From Candidatus Saccharimonadota bacterium (GTDB lineage: Bacteria; Patescibacteriota; Saccharimonadia; Saccharimonadales; Saccharimonadaceae): 58,808 nucleotides of DNA. Both the position numbers and the translations under genes were made by a program. The first letter of the stretch is position 1. Each line of letters begins with the position of its first letter. The DNA lies in assembly GCA_017460065.1 (NCBI GenBank), contig JAFUBT010000007.1, positions 1 to 58,808 of the forward strand, read 5' to 3'. The notes under the pieces were generated by a model. That model had not been told where the DNA came from and ran no database searches. It was given only the letters and a program-made list of their open reading frames with translations. Below, in pieces: positions 17,092 through 25,273 of the stretch.

Positions 17092-17535
17092 ATGGAAAAG
17101 GCTATGCACCAAAACTTGCTATTTTTTGGCCCTGGTGGGGGACCTGGCGGACCAGGTGGGCCAGGCGGATTCGGCCACGGGCCTGGACCGGGCGGACCGG
17201 GCAGAGGTCCGTGGGGTCCTGGTGGACCGTTCGGTTTTCACTTTGGTCCAGGTTTTGGCCACGGCCCAGGCGGTCGCCCACCTTTCGGCGGGCCACCACC
17301 CGGCGCACCACACTTTGGCTGGTGGGGCGGCTACGGCTGGCATTACCCACGCAGCTGGATGGGTGGCTGGTTCGGCCTGTTTCCTTACAGTATGCCGCCG
17401 CATGGTCGCCACACTCCGCCTAGTGCTCAAACCAACATCAGCCAAAAAATCAGCAATGGCGATTATATCTATCGGCTGCGCGCACCGCGTCGCAGCCTCT
17501 TGGATAAAATCGCCGACTGGTGGGACACTATCTAG
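17092..17535 (+). CDS. Gly/Pro/His/aromatic-rich low-complexity protein
   Basis: 147 residues. Residues about 13-100 are almost only Gly, Pro, Phe, His and Trp in PGG, GFGHGPG and GPGGPF units, followed by a Trp/Tyr-rich patch (GWWGGYGWHYPRSWMGGW). The last 35 residues are an ordinary charged segment (YIYRLRAPRRSLLDKIADWWDTI). It has no signal peptide or membrane helix. No family is recognised; repeats of this type are usually disordered. The start at 17092 follows GAGGAGGGG. A consensus promoter and a perfect terminator make it a separately expressed, probably abundant protein. Codon bias in the repeat is toward GGT/GGC/CCA. Confidence 0.75.
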   Translation: MEKAMHQNLLFFGPGGGPGGPGGPGGFGHGPGPGGPGRGPWGPGGPFGFHFGPGFGHGPGGRPPFGGPPPGAPHFGWWGGYGWHYPRSWMGGWFGLFPYSMPPHGRHTPPSAQTNISQKISNGDYIYRLRAPRRSLLDKIADWWDTI

Positions 17536-17543
17536 CCAGTCAC

Positions 17544-17568
17544 GCCGCCTCAAACGAGGCGGCTTTTT
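17544..17568 (+). terminator. Intrinsic terminator
   Basis: GCCGCCTC-AAAC-GAGGCGGC followed by five T. Confidence 0.95.
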
Positions 17569-17630
17569 CCTGCATTTCGCCAAGCAGGATACAAAAAACT
17601 ACCTACTCAATGTTTTTTGACCATAAAAAA

Positions 17631-17706
17631 TGGTGGTTCCGGCTGGACTTGAACCAGCGACACAAGGCTCTTCAGGCCTCTGCTCTACCAACTGAGCTAC
17701 AGAACC
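17631..17706 (-). tRNA. tRNA-Phe (anticodon GAA)
   Basis: On the minus strand GGTTCTG pairs with CGGAACC. The anticodon loop CTGAAGA gives GAA, and the T arm is CTGGTTCAAGTCCAG. CCA is encoded (17631-17633) and followed by a T-rich stretch that could end transcription. Confidence 0.96.
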
Positions 17707-17764
17707 ATCCCCTGTAGTATAGCATAGCTGCCACTAAAATGCGAATATCTGTTAAAATATAGTC

Positions 17765-19060
17765 ATGAAAAAAATCAATACGTCGCCCCTCAGCGGGATG
17801 CAGGAATTACTACCAAACGAGCAGGCTTTGTTTGACCAACTCAAACATGGCATCAGCGACGTATACCATCGCCATGGCTTCCTAAATATTGAGACTCCAA
17901 TAATCGAACGTAGCGAAGTCATCTTCGCCAAGGCTGGCGGCGACACCGAAAAACAAATCTATCTCGTTCACAAAACTGGCGAAAGCGCCGACGCTGCCGA
18001 CCAGGCCCTCCGCTTCGACCACACCGTACCGCTCGCACGCTACGTCGTCGAACATAACGGCCAACTTAGCTTCCCGTTCCAGGTCAGCCAAATCAACCGC
18101 AATTTCCGCGGCGAACGCGCCCAGCATGGCCGTTTCCGCGAGTTCTATCAGTGTGATATTGATATTATTGGCCGCGAACAGCTACCGCTCGCCTATGACG
18201 CCAAAGTCATTGGCTGCGTTTACGAAGCGTTACAAACGTTCAATCTGCCAAATATCCTAGTCCGCATTAGCAACCGCAAAATTCTTGCCGCATTTTTGGC
18301 CGCTCTCAATCTCAGCGAATATAGTACACAAATTTCCAGCATTATCGATCATGCCGAAAAAGTCCCTTCCGAGCAGAGCAAGACAGCCCTGCACGAGCTC
18401 GGCCTCAGTGACCAGCAAGTCAATCAAGTCTCTGATTTCATGTTCACGCACGGCAACTACGCCGAAGTCACTACGCGCCTCGGCGAAATCCTTGGCGACC
18501 TCACGCCACTACAAGATGGCCTAGCTGAGCTAAAAGCCGTGACCGAATTACTTGACCTCACCGGGGAAGTTAACTACACAGTCGACTTCATGATTATCCG
18601 CGGCCTCGACTACTATACTGGCACCGTCTTCGAAACTATCCTCGAAGATTATCGCGACCTCGGTTCAATTGCTTCTGGCGGCCGTTACGACAACCTCTGC
18701 GGTACCTTTAGCAACCAGAGTTTTCCTGGCGTCGGCGGCTCCATCGGCCTCACCCGGCTCTTTACGGTCTTCCGCGAACGTCAACTACTTGACGCTCCAG
18801 CCCAACATTCTGTCGACTACGTACTCTTGCCACTCAGCGCTCAAGAATATGCCGCCACGTTCCAACTCGCCGCTCAACTCCGCAAAAGTCAACACTCCGT
18901 CGACATAGACTTCTCCGAGCGCAAACTCGGTGACCGTTTTAACCGCGCCAGCCAAATCGCCGACTTCGCCATCGTCGTCGGCGCCAACGAAGTTGCCAGC
19001 GGCCACTATCAAGCCAAAAACTTAACGACTGGCGAACTACACGACGTCACCGCCCAATAA
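17765..19060 (+). CDS. hisS: Histidyl-tRNA synthetase
   Basis: 431 residues, a class II synthetase. It has motif 1 near the N-terminus (SGMQELLPNEQALFD, then GFLNIETPIIE), motif 2 FDHTVPLARYV with FRGERAQHGRFREFYQCDIDIIG, the His-specific loop RGLDYYTGTVFE, and motif 3 ASGGRYDNLCGTF. The C-terminal anticodon-binding domain runs from about residue 340. TAAAAT (17753-17758) ends 6 nt before the ATG, so the mRNA is probably leaderless. ung follows after 1 nt. Confidence 0.96.
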   Translation: MKKINTSPLSGMQELLPNEQALFDQLKHGISDVYHRHGFLNIETPIIERSEVIFAKAGGDTEKQIYLVHKTGESADAADQALRFDHTVPLARYVVEHNGQLSFPFQVSQINRNFRGERAQHGRFREFYQCDIDIIGREQLPLAYDAKVIGCVYEALQTFNLPNILVRISNRKILAAFLAALNLSEYSTQISSIIDHAEKVPSEQSKTALHELGLSDQQVNQVSDFMFTHGNYAEVTTRLGEILGDLTPLQDGLAELKAVTELLDLTGEVNYTVDFMIIRGLDYYTGTVFETILEDYRDLGSIASGGRYDNLCGTFSNQSFPGVGGSIGLTRLFTVFRERQLLDAPAQHSVDYVLLPLSAQEYAATFQLAAQLRKSQHSVDIDFSERKLGDRFNRASQIADFAIVVGANEVASGHYQAKNLTTGELHDVTAQ

Positions 19061-19061
19061 C

Positions 19062-19709
19062 ATGCACGAATCCTGGAAGCCAATCCTTCAACACGAATTT
19101 CAGCAAGATTATTTTCGGGCACTTTCGCAATTTCTTACCGCCGCTTATAACGCAAAGACCATTTACCCACCCAAACAACAAGTTTTTTCCGCCTTCACGA
19201 CCGATCTAAATGACGTCAAAGTCGTCATCATTGGTCAAGATCCATACCATGGTCCAGGACAAGCTAATGGCCTCGCATTTTCCGTCCACTCAGGCATTCG
19301 TATCCCACCGTCACTGCAAAATATCTTCAAAGAAATTCACGACGATGTTGGCTCGCCTATACCAAACACCGGCGACCTCACCCGCTGGGCCAAACAAGGC
19401 GTTTTACTGCTAAACAATACTCTCACCGTTGAAGCACACCATGCCGGCAGCCACCGCGGTCAAGGCTGGGAAATCTTTACTGAACACATCATTCGTTACC
19501 TAAACGACCAGCGTCCGCATCTCGTTTTCATCCTTTGGGGTAGGGATGCGCGTAGTAAAAAAACTATGATTGATAAGTCAAAACACTGCATCATTGAGTC
19601 CGCTCACCCATCGCCACTATCTGCCCACAACGGCTTCTTCGGTTCACGCCCCTTTAGCCGCTGCAACCAGCAACTGCGCGATTGGGGTCTAACAGAGATA
19701 AAATGGTAA
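19062..19709 (+). CDS. ung: Uracil-DNA glycosylase, family 1
   Basis: 215 residues. The water-activating loop GQDPYHGPGQANGLAFSV contains the catalytic Asp, LLLNNTLTVE binds uracil, and HPSPLSAHNGFFGSRPFS carries the conserved His and Leu-intercalation loop. The enzyme removes uracil from DNA to start base excision repair. It starts 1 nt after the hisS stop and shares its transcript. Confidence 0.97.
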   Translation: MHESWKPILQHEFQQDYFRALSQFLTAAYNAKTIYPPKQQVFSAFTTDLNDVKVVIIGQDPYHGPGQANGLAFSVHSGIRIPPSLQNIFKEIHDDVGSPIPNTGDLTRWAKQGVLLLNNTLTVEAHHAGSHRGQGWEIFTEHIIRYLNDQRPHLVFILWGRDARSKKTMIDKSKHCIIESAHPSPLSAHNGFFGSRPFSRCNQQLRDWGLTEIKW

Positions 19710-19736
19710 ATTTTAGCCATTTTCACTAAAATATAC

Positions 19737-19830
19737 TTGACTTTTTGGCAAATCTATGCTACAATACAAACATTAGGTTAACCAAACGCAGATGCATCGC
19801 TACCAAGCGATGCATTTCCGTTTTCTGGAC
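19737..19830 (+). ncRNA. Candidate short RNA: consensus promoter plus hairpin
   Basis: TTGACT (19737-19742), 17 bp, TACAAT (19760-19765) with TGC before it make a strong promoter. About 20 nt after the expected start comes a perfect 9 bp hairpin ATGCATCGC-TACCAA-GCGATGCAT (19792-19815), then TTCCGTTTT. A transcript of about 50-60 nt is likely. A 60-codon reading frame runs through the hairpin but looks like a shadow. It could instead be a leader for the gene at 20089 with an attenuator. Confidence 0.45.
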
Positions 19831-19854
19831 TTTTCTAACAACTTTCCCGCACGG

Positions 19855-19885
19855 TTTTCCACATAGATACCTGATTTTATCCACG
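19855..19885 (+). other. Two DnaA-box-like 9-mers
   Basis: TTTTCCACA (19855-19863) and TTATCCACG (19877-19885) each differ by one base from the DnaA box TTATCCACA. They are 22 bp apart, two helical turns, on the same strand. They may be a DnaA regulatory site; a replication origin is not supported by this pair alone. Confidence 0.35.
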
Positions 19886-19942
19886 CTATTTTGCAGACAA
19901 AACCACCCCATTTCAAGACTACCATAAGCAATATTGAGCCCG

Positions 19943-20088
19943 TATAATAAAAGTACGACATCAAACTTCGGTCACTGAATGTCGCTTGCGCAAGTCGTCC
20001 GTATTTCGTCATTGTACGGGTGGCACTGAGCCGAACACCATGGCTCACATAAATGACTCCAGAAATCTAATCATTTAAGGAGTAATTT
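19943..20088 (+). promoter_or_regulatory. Structured 5' leader with a 12-codon upstream ORF
   Basis: TATAAT (19943-19948) precedes a leader of about 135 nt. It contains hairpin GACATCA/TGAATGTC with a CTTCGG-containing loop, a palindrome CTTGCGCAAG, CCGTA/TACGG, and TGAGCC/GGCTCA. A small frame ATG (20040) to TAA (20078) encodes 12 residues (MAHINDSRNLII). Its stop overlaps AAGGAG, the ribosome binding site of the gene at 20089. AAATGA/TCATTT in the uORF can fold just ahead of that site. Regulation by translation of the uORF is inference. Confidence 0.45.
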
Positions 20089-20349
20089 ATGAAAAATATT
20101 AACAAAACAGTCCAAACAGGCGAAAAAGTCGAGGTCATGGCACTCTTCAACTATAGTCGAGTACCACGCCAACCGCTCTATTTTCGCAAGAGAGGAGAGG
20201 AAGAGGTCGAAATCACCGAGACCATCAGCGAACGCATCAAGTTCGCCGGTAATTCCGCCAAGCACATCTTCCAGTGCATGGTCGGCAAGTTGCATTACCA
20301 ACTTGAGTTCGACGCAACTTCCCTTGCCTGGACTCTATACGAGAACTAG
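20089..20349 (+). CDS. Small protein, paralogue of the 37849 gene product
   Basis: 86 residues of unknown family. It aligns by eye with the 94-residue protein encoded at 37849: VEVMALFNYSR...QPLYFRKRGEEEVEITE versus IEVDATFSRNI...RPIAFRNTSGREVRISE, then HIFQCMVGKLHYQLEFDATSLAWTLYE versus TIFAFDVTDGTTDYRLCLDSENLNWYLEFE. Both are beta-rich with no signal peptide. Both sit behind long hairpin-rich leaders. The second is coupled to a Y-family polymerase, which hints at a DNA-damage role for the family, but this copy has no enzyme partner. AAGGAG at 20077-20082 sets the start. Confidence 0.75.
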   Translation: MKNINKTVQTGEKVEVMALFNYSRVPRQPLYFRKRGEEEVEITETISERIKFAGNSAKHIFQCMVGKLHYQLEFDATSLAWTLYEN

Positions 20350-20350
20350 G

Positions 20351-21955
20351 CTATGGCCCCTCTCGTGGACGCTCGCCCTTTTGGGGGCGGGCGTCTTTTT
20401 TGTGGCGCACCCGTTCTAGTAAAACCGCCACGGCCGCCGCGAACAAAATCATGATTGGCGCCACGCCAAAGATTACGCCAGTTCTTACAACGTCCTGTCG
20501 TACAGTCTCCGGCTCTGGATCTCGCACCCGATCCGCTCGTAACCTTACCGGCTCATCGCCACCATCACCCCGTTCCGACAAATTGCTCCACTCAACCTTG
20601 GCCAGTTGAGCCTGCGACGCAGTAATTCGATATTCCTCGCCCACGTTGTATTCGGCATCCATCCAGGCAAAGGATAGCACCTCATCATCGCCCAAATACA
20701 AATCGCTGATTTGCAAAATATTGTTAAAAACCACATAACCCAGGTCGTAGCCATTCAGACGTACGAGTAAATACACCGCACCAGTCGGCGCTTCCACGCC
20801 TCTAGCATACACCACGCCCGCCGCATCGCGCACAAGCTCAATCTGCGGTGCCGGCAGTTTTGTCTCGGTCGGCATCCCCATGTGTACCCGTGTTGACGTT
20901 TCGGCCTGGACGCCATACGCATCCGTCACACGCAAGCGTACTAATCCATCCGCCGCAAAACTCCGCTGCATTTGAGCCACCCCATCTTGCCACCCATCCC
21001 CAAAATCCCATTCATAGCGCAAATCGCTACCTTGTACGCTAAAACTATGGCTCGCGTCGAATACTAGTTCCTCGCCGACCTGTGCATAATAGTCCTCCAT
21101 CGGCAAAATCGCCCACACCACATTCATCTCGTCCGCTAACGTCGCCTGGCGTTTAGCTAGCCGATGTTTTGGCAAGCGTTGCGCCACTATCTCACCAAAC
21201 CAGTTAATTCCCACTGCCGCATAATTGCTATGTCCAGAATTACGCAAAGGATTCTTGGAACTACCACAAATATAATCATTACTAGCACACCATAAACCAT
21301 ATTTGCCGCTTAGTTCGCCATATTCATAAGGATTACGCTCACCGAGTGAACCGTCATCAGTCTGACAATTTGGTACATAGATACGGTATTCCGACAGGTT
21401 TTTCCCTCGGCATGCGTCCGGATGCCAACCTTTCCCCTCCGGCAAACTTAGCTCTGGATCGCCAAACAGCCCAATATATACTACGTCGCGCGCAGCAAAA
21501 GCCTTGACTGCCTCGCTCACCACCATAGCGCCCTGCGAATAGCCGGCAAGCACCCACTGCGTCCCCCTACATAGCGCCGACCAAGTCGCATAATATTCGC
21601 GCAATTGCCGCACTCCAGCATTCACGCTCCTGCCAAACTCGTAATATTTGCCCGCTGAGATGTATGCGCCTAGCAATGTCTGAAAATCTGCTACCGATAC
21701 CGCGGGGTAGGGCAAATCTATAATTTCCGCGCCGTAACCTTGCCGCTTTGCGACTGCAGCCATTTTAGCCGCAAAAGCCTTTCACTCTGCCTCTTCATTA
21801 CGCTGCTGTCCAGAACCTCGTGCAAATACAACCTGCAAGTCTGCGCACCCATCCCCTCTCTCCGAATAGTAATCCTCGGCCGCCGCAGCCGCGCTAAGCC
21901 GTACGCCACCGAGCGCCATTCACAAACACGCCAAAACCAGTCATAACTTTTTCAT
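20351..21955 (-). CDS. Cutinase/PKD surface protein with three in-frame UGA codons
   Basis: The uninterrupted frame is 20351-21763 (470 residues), but its natural start is ATG at 21955. From there the frame reads MKKL*LVLACL*MALGGVRL, a clear signal peptide. CADLQVVFARGSGQ follows, the start of a cutinase-type alpha/beta hydrolase, then a third UGA (EEAE*KAFAAK). The UGAs are at 21941-21943, 21920-21922 and 21782-21784; no UAA, UAG or frameshift is present. Downstream are the nucleophile motif AGYSQGA, a PKD-like domain (YEWDFGDGW), and a membrane helix with basic tail. A CATACT box ends 6 nt before the ATG. Either a recent pseudogene or UGA read-through at Trp positions; the remaining ten Trp codons are all UGG. 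Confidence 0.7.
20368..20401 (+). terminator. Terminator inside the 3' end of the convergent cutinase gene
   Basis: An 11 bp stem GACGCTCGCCC / GGGCGGGCGTC (one G-T pair), followed by six T. It ends the 20089 transcript. On the minus strand the same DNA encodes the charged last residues of the cutinase-like protein. Confidence 0.85.
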
Positions 21956-22065
21956 GCCGCCAGTATGCCAAAACCTGACAGCCAATAAAAGCACGAGTGC
22001 AATGTTTTTTGCAGCCAACCCCACCGCAGCTACCAAAACCACCTGTAAAATGCTAAAATACAGAC

Positions 22066-22791
22066 ATGACAGATTTTGTAGAAATAAAGGATTTCCGTAT
22101 TTCCTTCGCCGGCAAAACCGTCATCAAAAAGTTGTCCTTTTCCGTCAAAAAAGGCGAGATTTTTGGGCTACTTGGCAGCAACGGCTCCGGCAAAACCACC
22201 ACTATCCGCACCCTCCTTGGCATCTACAAGGCAGACCGCGGCCAATTATTAATTAACGGCAAACCCTTCGACCAGAACTCCGACATTAAAGTCGGCTACC
22301 TGCCAGAAGAGCGCGGCCTCTACAAAAAAGAAAACGTCATCGACACTATGGTATATTTCGGTCGCCTGCGCGGCCTAAAAGACCCCAAGGGCTGGAGCAT
22401 GAAATACCTTAAACGTGTCGACATGGCCGACTACGCCAAGACCAAAGTCGAAAAGCTCTCTCAGGGCATGCAGCAGAAAATCCAAATCGGCATTACCATT
22501 ATGGGCGACCCCGATCTACTTATTCTCGACGAGCCCACCAAGGGCTTTGACCCGGTCAACCGTCGTCTCTTAATGGATATCATCGAAGAACTCCATACTA
22601 AAGGCAGCACAATCATCCTGATTACGCACTATATGGACGAGGTCGAACGTTTCTGTGACCGCATTCTACTACTTAAAGACGGCGTCGCCCGCGCCTATGG
22701 CACCATCAACGAAGTTCGCAATAAATTCCACCGCCGCTCCATCGATCAAATTTTCATCGACGTCTACGGCGCCAAAGAGGAGACCGCATAA
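22066..22791 (+). CDS. ABC exporter ATPase, NatA/ABC-2 type
   Basis: 241 residues. Walker A is GSNGSGKTT (near residue 40), the Q-loop region reads GYLPEERGLYKK, the signature motif is LSQGMQQK, and Walker B is LLILDEPTKGFDP. A C-terminal segment of about 30 residues resembles DUF4162. It powers export with the permease encoded next. TAAAAT (22054-22059) with TGC before it ends 6 nt ahead of the ATG, so the mRNA is probably leaderless. The last base of the stop codon is the first of the permease ATG. Confidence 0.93.
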   Translation: MTDFVEIKDFRISFAGKTVIKKLSFSVKKGEIFGLLGSNGSGKTTTIRTLLGIYKADRGQLLINGKPFDQNSDIKVGYLPEERGLYKKENVIDTMVYFGRLRGLKDPKGWSMKYLKRVDMADYAKTKVEKLSQGMQQKIQIGITIMGDPDLLILDEPTKGFDPVNRRLLMDIIEELHTKGSTIILITHYMDEVERFCDRILLLKDGVARAYGTINEVRNKFHRRSIDQIFIDVYGAKEETA

Positions 22792-24050
22792 TGTCCAGTA
22801 AAACTTTCCAAGTCGCTCACTTCGAAATCGTCCGCAATCTCAAGAAAATCAGCTTTTGGCTTGCCGCCATCGCCGTACCAATTGCCATGGCGCTCTACAT
22901 CGCTTTCGTAGCTTTAATTGGCGCCACCACCAACGAGCAAATCAGCGCCAACAACAACACCTCCGATCTTAGGCTCGGGCTCTACGATGCACTGGGCTAC
23001 GTGCAGCAATACAGCTTCATCAACGCCGACGAGCAAGAACAAACCGTTGCAAAAATCGCTTCACGCGAGCAGGGTCTCCAGGAGATTACCGATAATCACC
23101 TCGACGTTCTATATATTATCCCTGACAATTTCGCTACCGAGCATAGAGTAGAAGTCCACGTCAAAAACGGCGAAACAAGTATTTTCGATAACTACTCGGC
23201 GCCAATCAAACAACTACTTAACAACGAAGCCGCCAATCAAGTTGATGCCGTCAATTATGCCGTTATCGCACAGACCATCAATTACCAATCAGTCAATTAC
23301 GACCAAGAAGACAATCACATTATCGATCCGTCCGAGACCATCTCACGCATGGCTGCCCCAATTGCTGCTACGGTGTTGTTCTATCTCATCATCATTCTCT
23401 TTGGCAACCGCCTCTCCACCGCTATGGTCGAAGAAAAAGAAAACCGCATTAGTGAGCTGCTACTCACTAGCGTTAAACCAGGCCAGTTGATTGCCGGTAA
23501 AACCATTTCACTCATCGTCCTGGGCGTCATCCAGCTGATTGTACTCATCGTACCGGTCGTCCTTATGCTCATTATTGCCAATAACTACCATCTCTTACCC
23601 ACCAACTTCGTCATCGCGCCTAGTCTTGCGAGTATTCTCAGTAGCCTTTTGTTGCTATTTTGCGCCTTCTTCTTGTTCGCTTCTATTTGTGTTCTCATCG
23701 GCGTTGTCTCGCCCACCGCGCGTGATGCTAGCTCCTACGCCGGCATTCTCGTATTTTCCGTCGTAATTCCTTTCATGTTCTTTGGGCAAATGAACGCTAA
23801 TCCGGTGAATGCAATCGGCTACGTCTTGACCTACTTCCCGTTGTCGACACCGGCCGCGATGATGTTGCGAAGCATCTTCGGCAACCTCCCCACTTGGGAA
23901 TACTGGCTCGGCTTGGGTGAAATTGCGTTAGTTAGCTTCTTGTCGCTCCGACTTGCTGCCTACATTTTTCGCCGCAATGCCATTAGCTTTACTGCCAAAA
24001 TTAATCTGAAAAAACTCTTAGGGAAGCCCCGCAAAGCATGGAAAAACTAA
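22791..24050 (+). CDS. ABC-2 permease, NatB-like
   Basis: 419 residues with an N-terminal membrane helix (residues about 20-42), a large extracytoplasmic domain (about 45-180), and five or six helices from residue 185 on. VEEKENRISELLLTSVKPGQLIAGK is the ABC-2 permease signature. The family exports sodium, drugs or peptides, but the substrate is not evident. It overlaps the ATPase by 1 nt and murT by 13 nt, so exporter and cell-wall genes form one operon. Confidence 0.92.
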   Translation: MSSKTFQVAHFEIVRNLKKISFWLAAIAVPIAMALYIAFVALIGATTNEQISANNNTSDLRLGLYDALGYVQQYSFINADEQEQTVAKIASREQGLQEITDNHLDVLYIIPDNFATEHRVEVHVKNGETSIFDNYSAPIKQLLNNEAANQVDAVNYAVIAQTINYQSVNYDQEDNHIIDPSETISRMAAPIAATVLFYLIIILFGNRLSTAMVEEKENRISELLLTSVKPGQLIAGKTISLIVLGVIQLIVLIVPVVLMLIIANNYHLLPTNFVIAPSLASILSSLLLLFCAFFLFASICVLIGVVSPTARDASSYAGILVFSVVIPFMFFGQMNANPVNAIGYVLTYFPLSTPAAMMLRSIFGNLPTWEYWLGLGEIALVSFLSLRLAAYIFRRNAISFTAKINLKKLLGKPRKAWKN

Positions 24051-25273
24051 GCATCGCTCTCGGCAAAATCGTCCAAAGCGCCACCCGTTTGCGCGGTGGT
24101 GGTGGCTCTGCGCTGCCTGGACTTGTCGTAGAACGGAGCAATCCAGATTTTCTCAAAAATACTCTCAGTAAACTCAAGCACGGGCTCATCGTCGTGTCTG
24201 GAACAAATGGCAAGACCACCACCACCAAAGTCGTTAGCGAATTGCTCGCCAAGCAAGGGCTCAGGGTCTTTACGAACAAAACTGGCAGCAATTTCGTCCG
24301 CGGCGTCATTTCCGAGATTCTTGCCAATATTAAGCTGAACGGTAAGTTCGACTACGACATCGCCGTATTAGAACTCGATGAAGCGCACGCCGTCAAATTC
24401 TGCGAAGTTTGCCCCATCGACTACGCGCTCATCCTCAATGTTCAGCGCGACCAGCTTGACCGCTTTGGCGAAATCGACCACACCGCCGCATTACTGCAAA
24501 AAGTCGCCGACCATGCCCGCCGCGCCGTCGTGCTTAATCGCGAAGACCCCCGCGTACGCAAAATTAAGAGCCAACACGTCTACTATTTCGGCCTGTCCGA
24601 CCAACTCATTCAAGCTTTTCCGTCCGACGACAATCTGCTCGATGCAAACCAACGCCATGCCTCCAAGCTGTCCGCCCACTGCGTCCTTGAGTCACTTGAT
24701 GGCCAGACCGCACAATACAAAATTAACCGTCATAGCTACCAGTGCCAGCTGAGTCTCAAGGGCATCTACAATGCCTATAATGCCGCTGCTGCACTCGCAC
24801 TATGTCGCGTCGTCATGCCCGAACTTGCCCCCGCCAAACTTGTTGCCGACCTGGCCGACATCAACTCGGCCTTTGGCCGAGGCGAGAGCTTCCAAATCAA
24901 CGGTAGCGAAGTAGAATTGTTATTGGTCAAGAACCCCTCCGCCTTTCAGCTCAGCCTCAACTCTTTCGTCGACCGCAAGCACGACTATATGATTGCTATC
25001 AACGACAATGTGGCCGATGGCCGCGACGTCTCCTGGCTCTGGAATGTCGACTTTAGTAAGCTACAACACGTTGAAGTAGTCAGCGGCATCCGCGCCACCG
25101 ACATGGCTCTTCGTCTCAAGTATGATACTTGCAGCGTGGATACCGTCGAAGAAGACCTCGCACGTGCCCTCAAAGTGTTCGCTCATAGCAGCGACAAGCC
25201 CAAACGTATTTTTGCAACTTATACTGCCATGCTCGAAATCCGCAAAATCATATCTGGAAAGAGTATTTTATGA
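24038..25273 (+). CDS. murT: Lipid II isoglutaminyl synthase subunit MurT, zinc ribbon lost
   Basis: 411 residues. The Mur-ligase ATP loop VVSGTNGKTTTTKVVSELL lies at residues about 52-70, LELDEAHAVKF and NVQRDQLDRFGEID in the central domain, and the MurT-specific C-terminal DUF1727 block NDNVADGRDVSWLWNVDF near residue 325. With GatD it amidates the D-Glu of lipid II. Characterised MurT proteins have a Cys4 zinc ribbon inserted in the central domain; here that region (residues about 190-240) has no CxxC pair and is short. It overlaps the permease by 13 nt and gatD by 4 nt (ATGA), and ends with TGA. Confidence 0.92.
   Translation: MEKLSIALGKIVQSATRLRGGGGSALPGLVVERSNPDFLKNTLSKLKHGLIVVSGTNGKTTTTKVVSELLAKQGLRVFTNKTGSNFVRGVISEILANIKLNGKFDYDIAVLELDEAHAVKFCEVCPIDYALILNVQRDQLDRFGEIDHTAALLQKVADHARRAVVLNREDPRVRKIKSQHVYYFGLSDQLIQAFPSDDNLLDANQRHASKLSAHCVLESLDGQTAQYKINRHSYQCQLSLKGIYNAYNAAAALALCRVVMPELAPAKLVADLADINSAFGRGESFQINGSEVELLLVKNPSAFQLSLNSFVDRKHDYMIAINDNVADGRDVSWLWNVDFSKLQHVEVVSGIRATDMALRLKYDTCSVDTVEEDLARALKVFAHSSDKPKRIFATYTAMLEIRKIISGKSIL

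Noticed and set aside
19745-19927. A 60-codon reading frame downstream of ung
   Set aside because: It begins inside the promoter spacer and crosses the hairpin; no ribosome site.
19737-19948. Chromosomal replication origin
   Set aside because: Only two imperfect DnaA boxes, no dnaA or dnaN beside them and no clear AT-rich unwinding region; skew cannot be computed here.
20351-21955. Global recoding of UGA as glycine, as in Gracilibacteria and Absconditabacteria
   Set aside because: At least seven genes in the window end naturally with UGA (including 1754-1756, 11857-11859, 25271-25273, 33307-33309, 37356-37358, 39371-39373 and 50029-50031), several in stop/start overlaps. Only one gene contains internal UGA codons.
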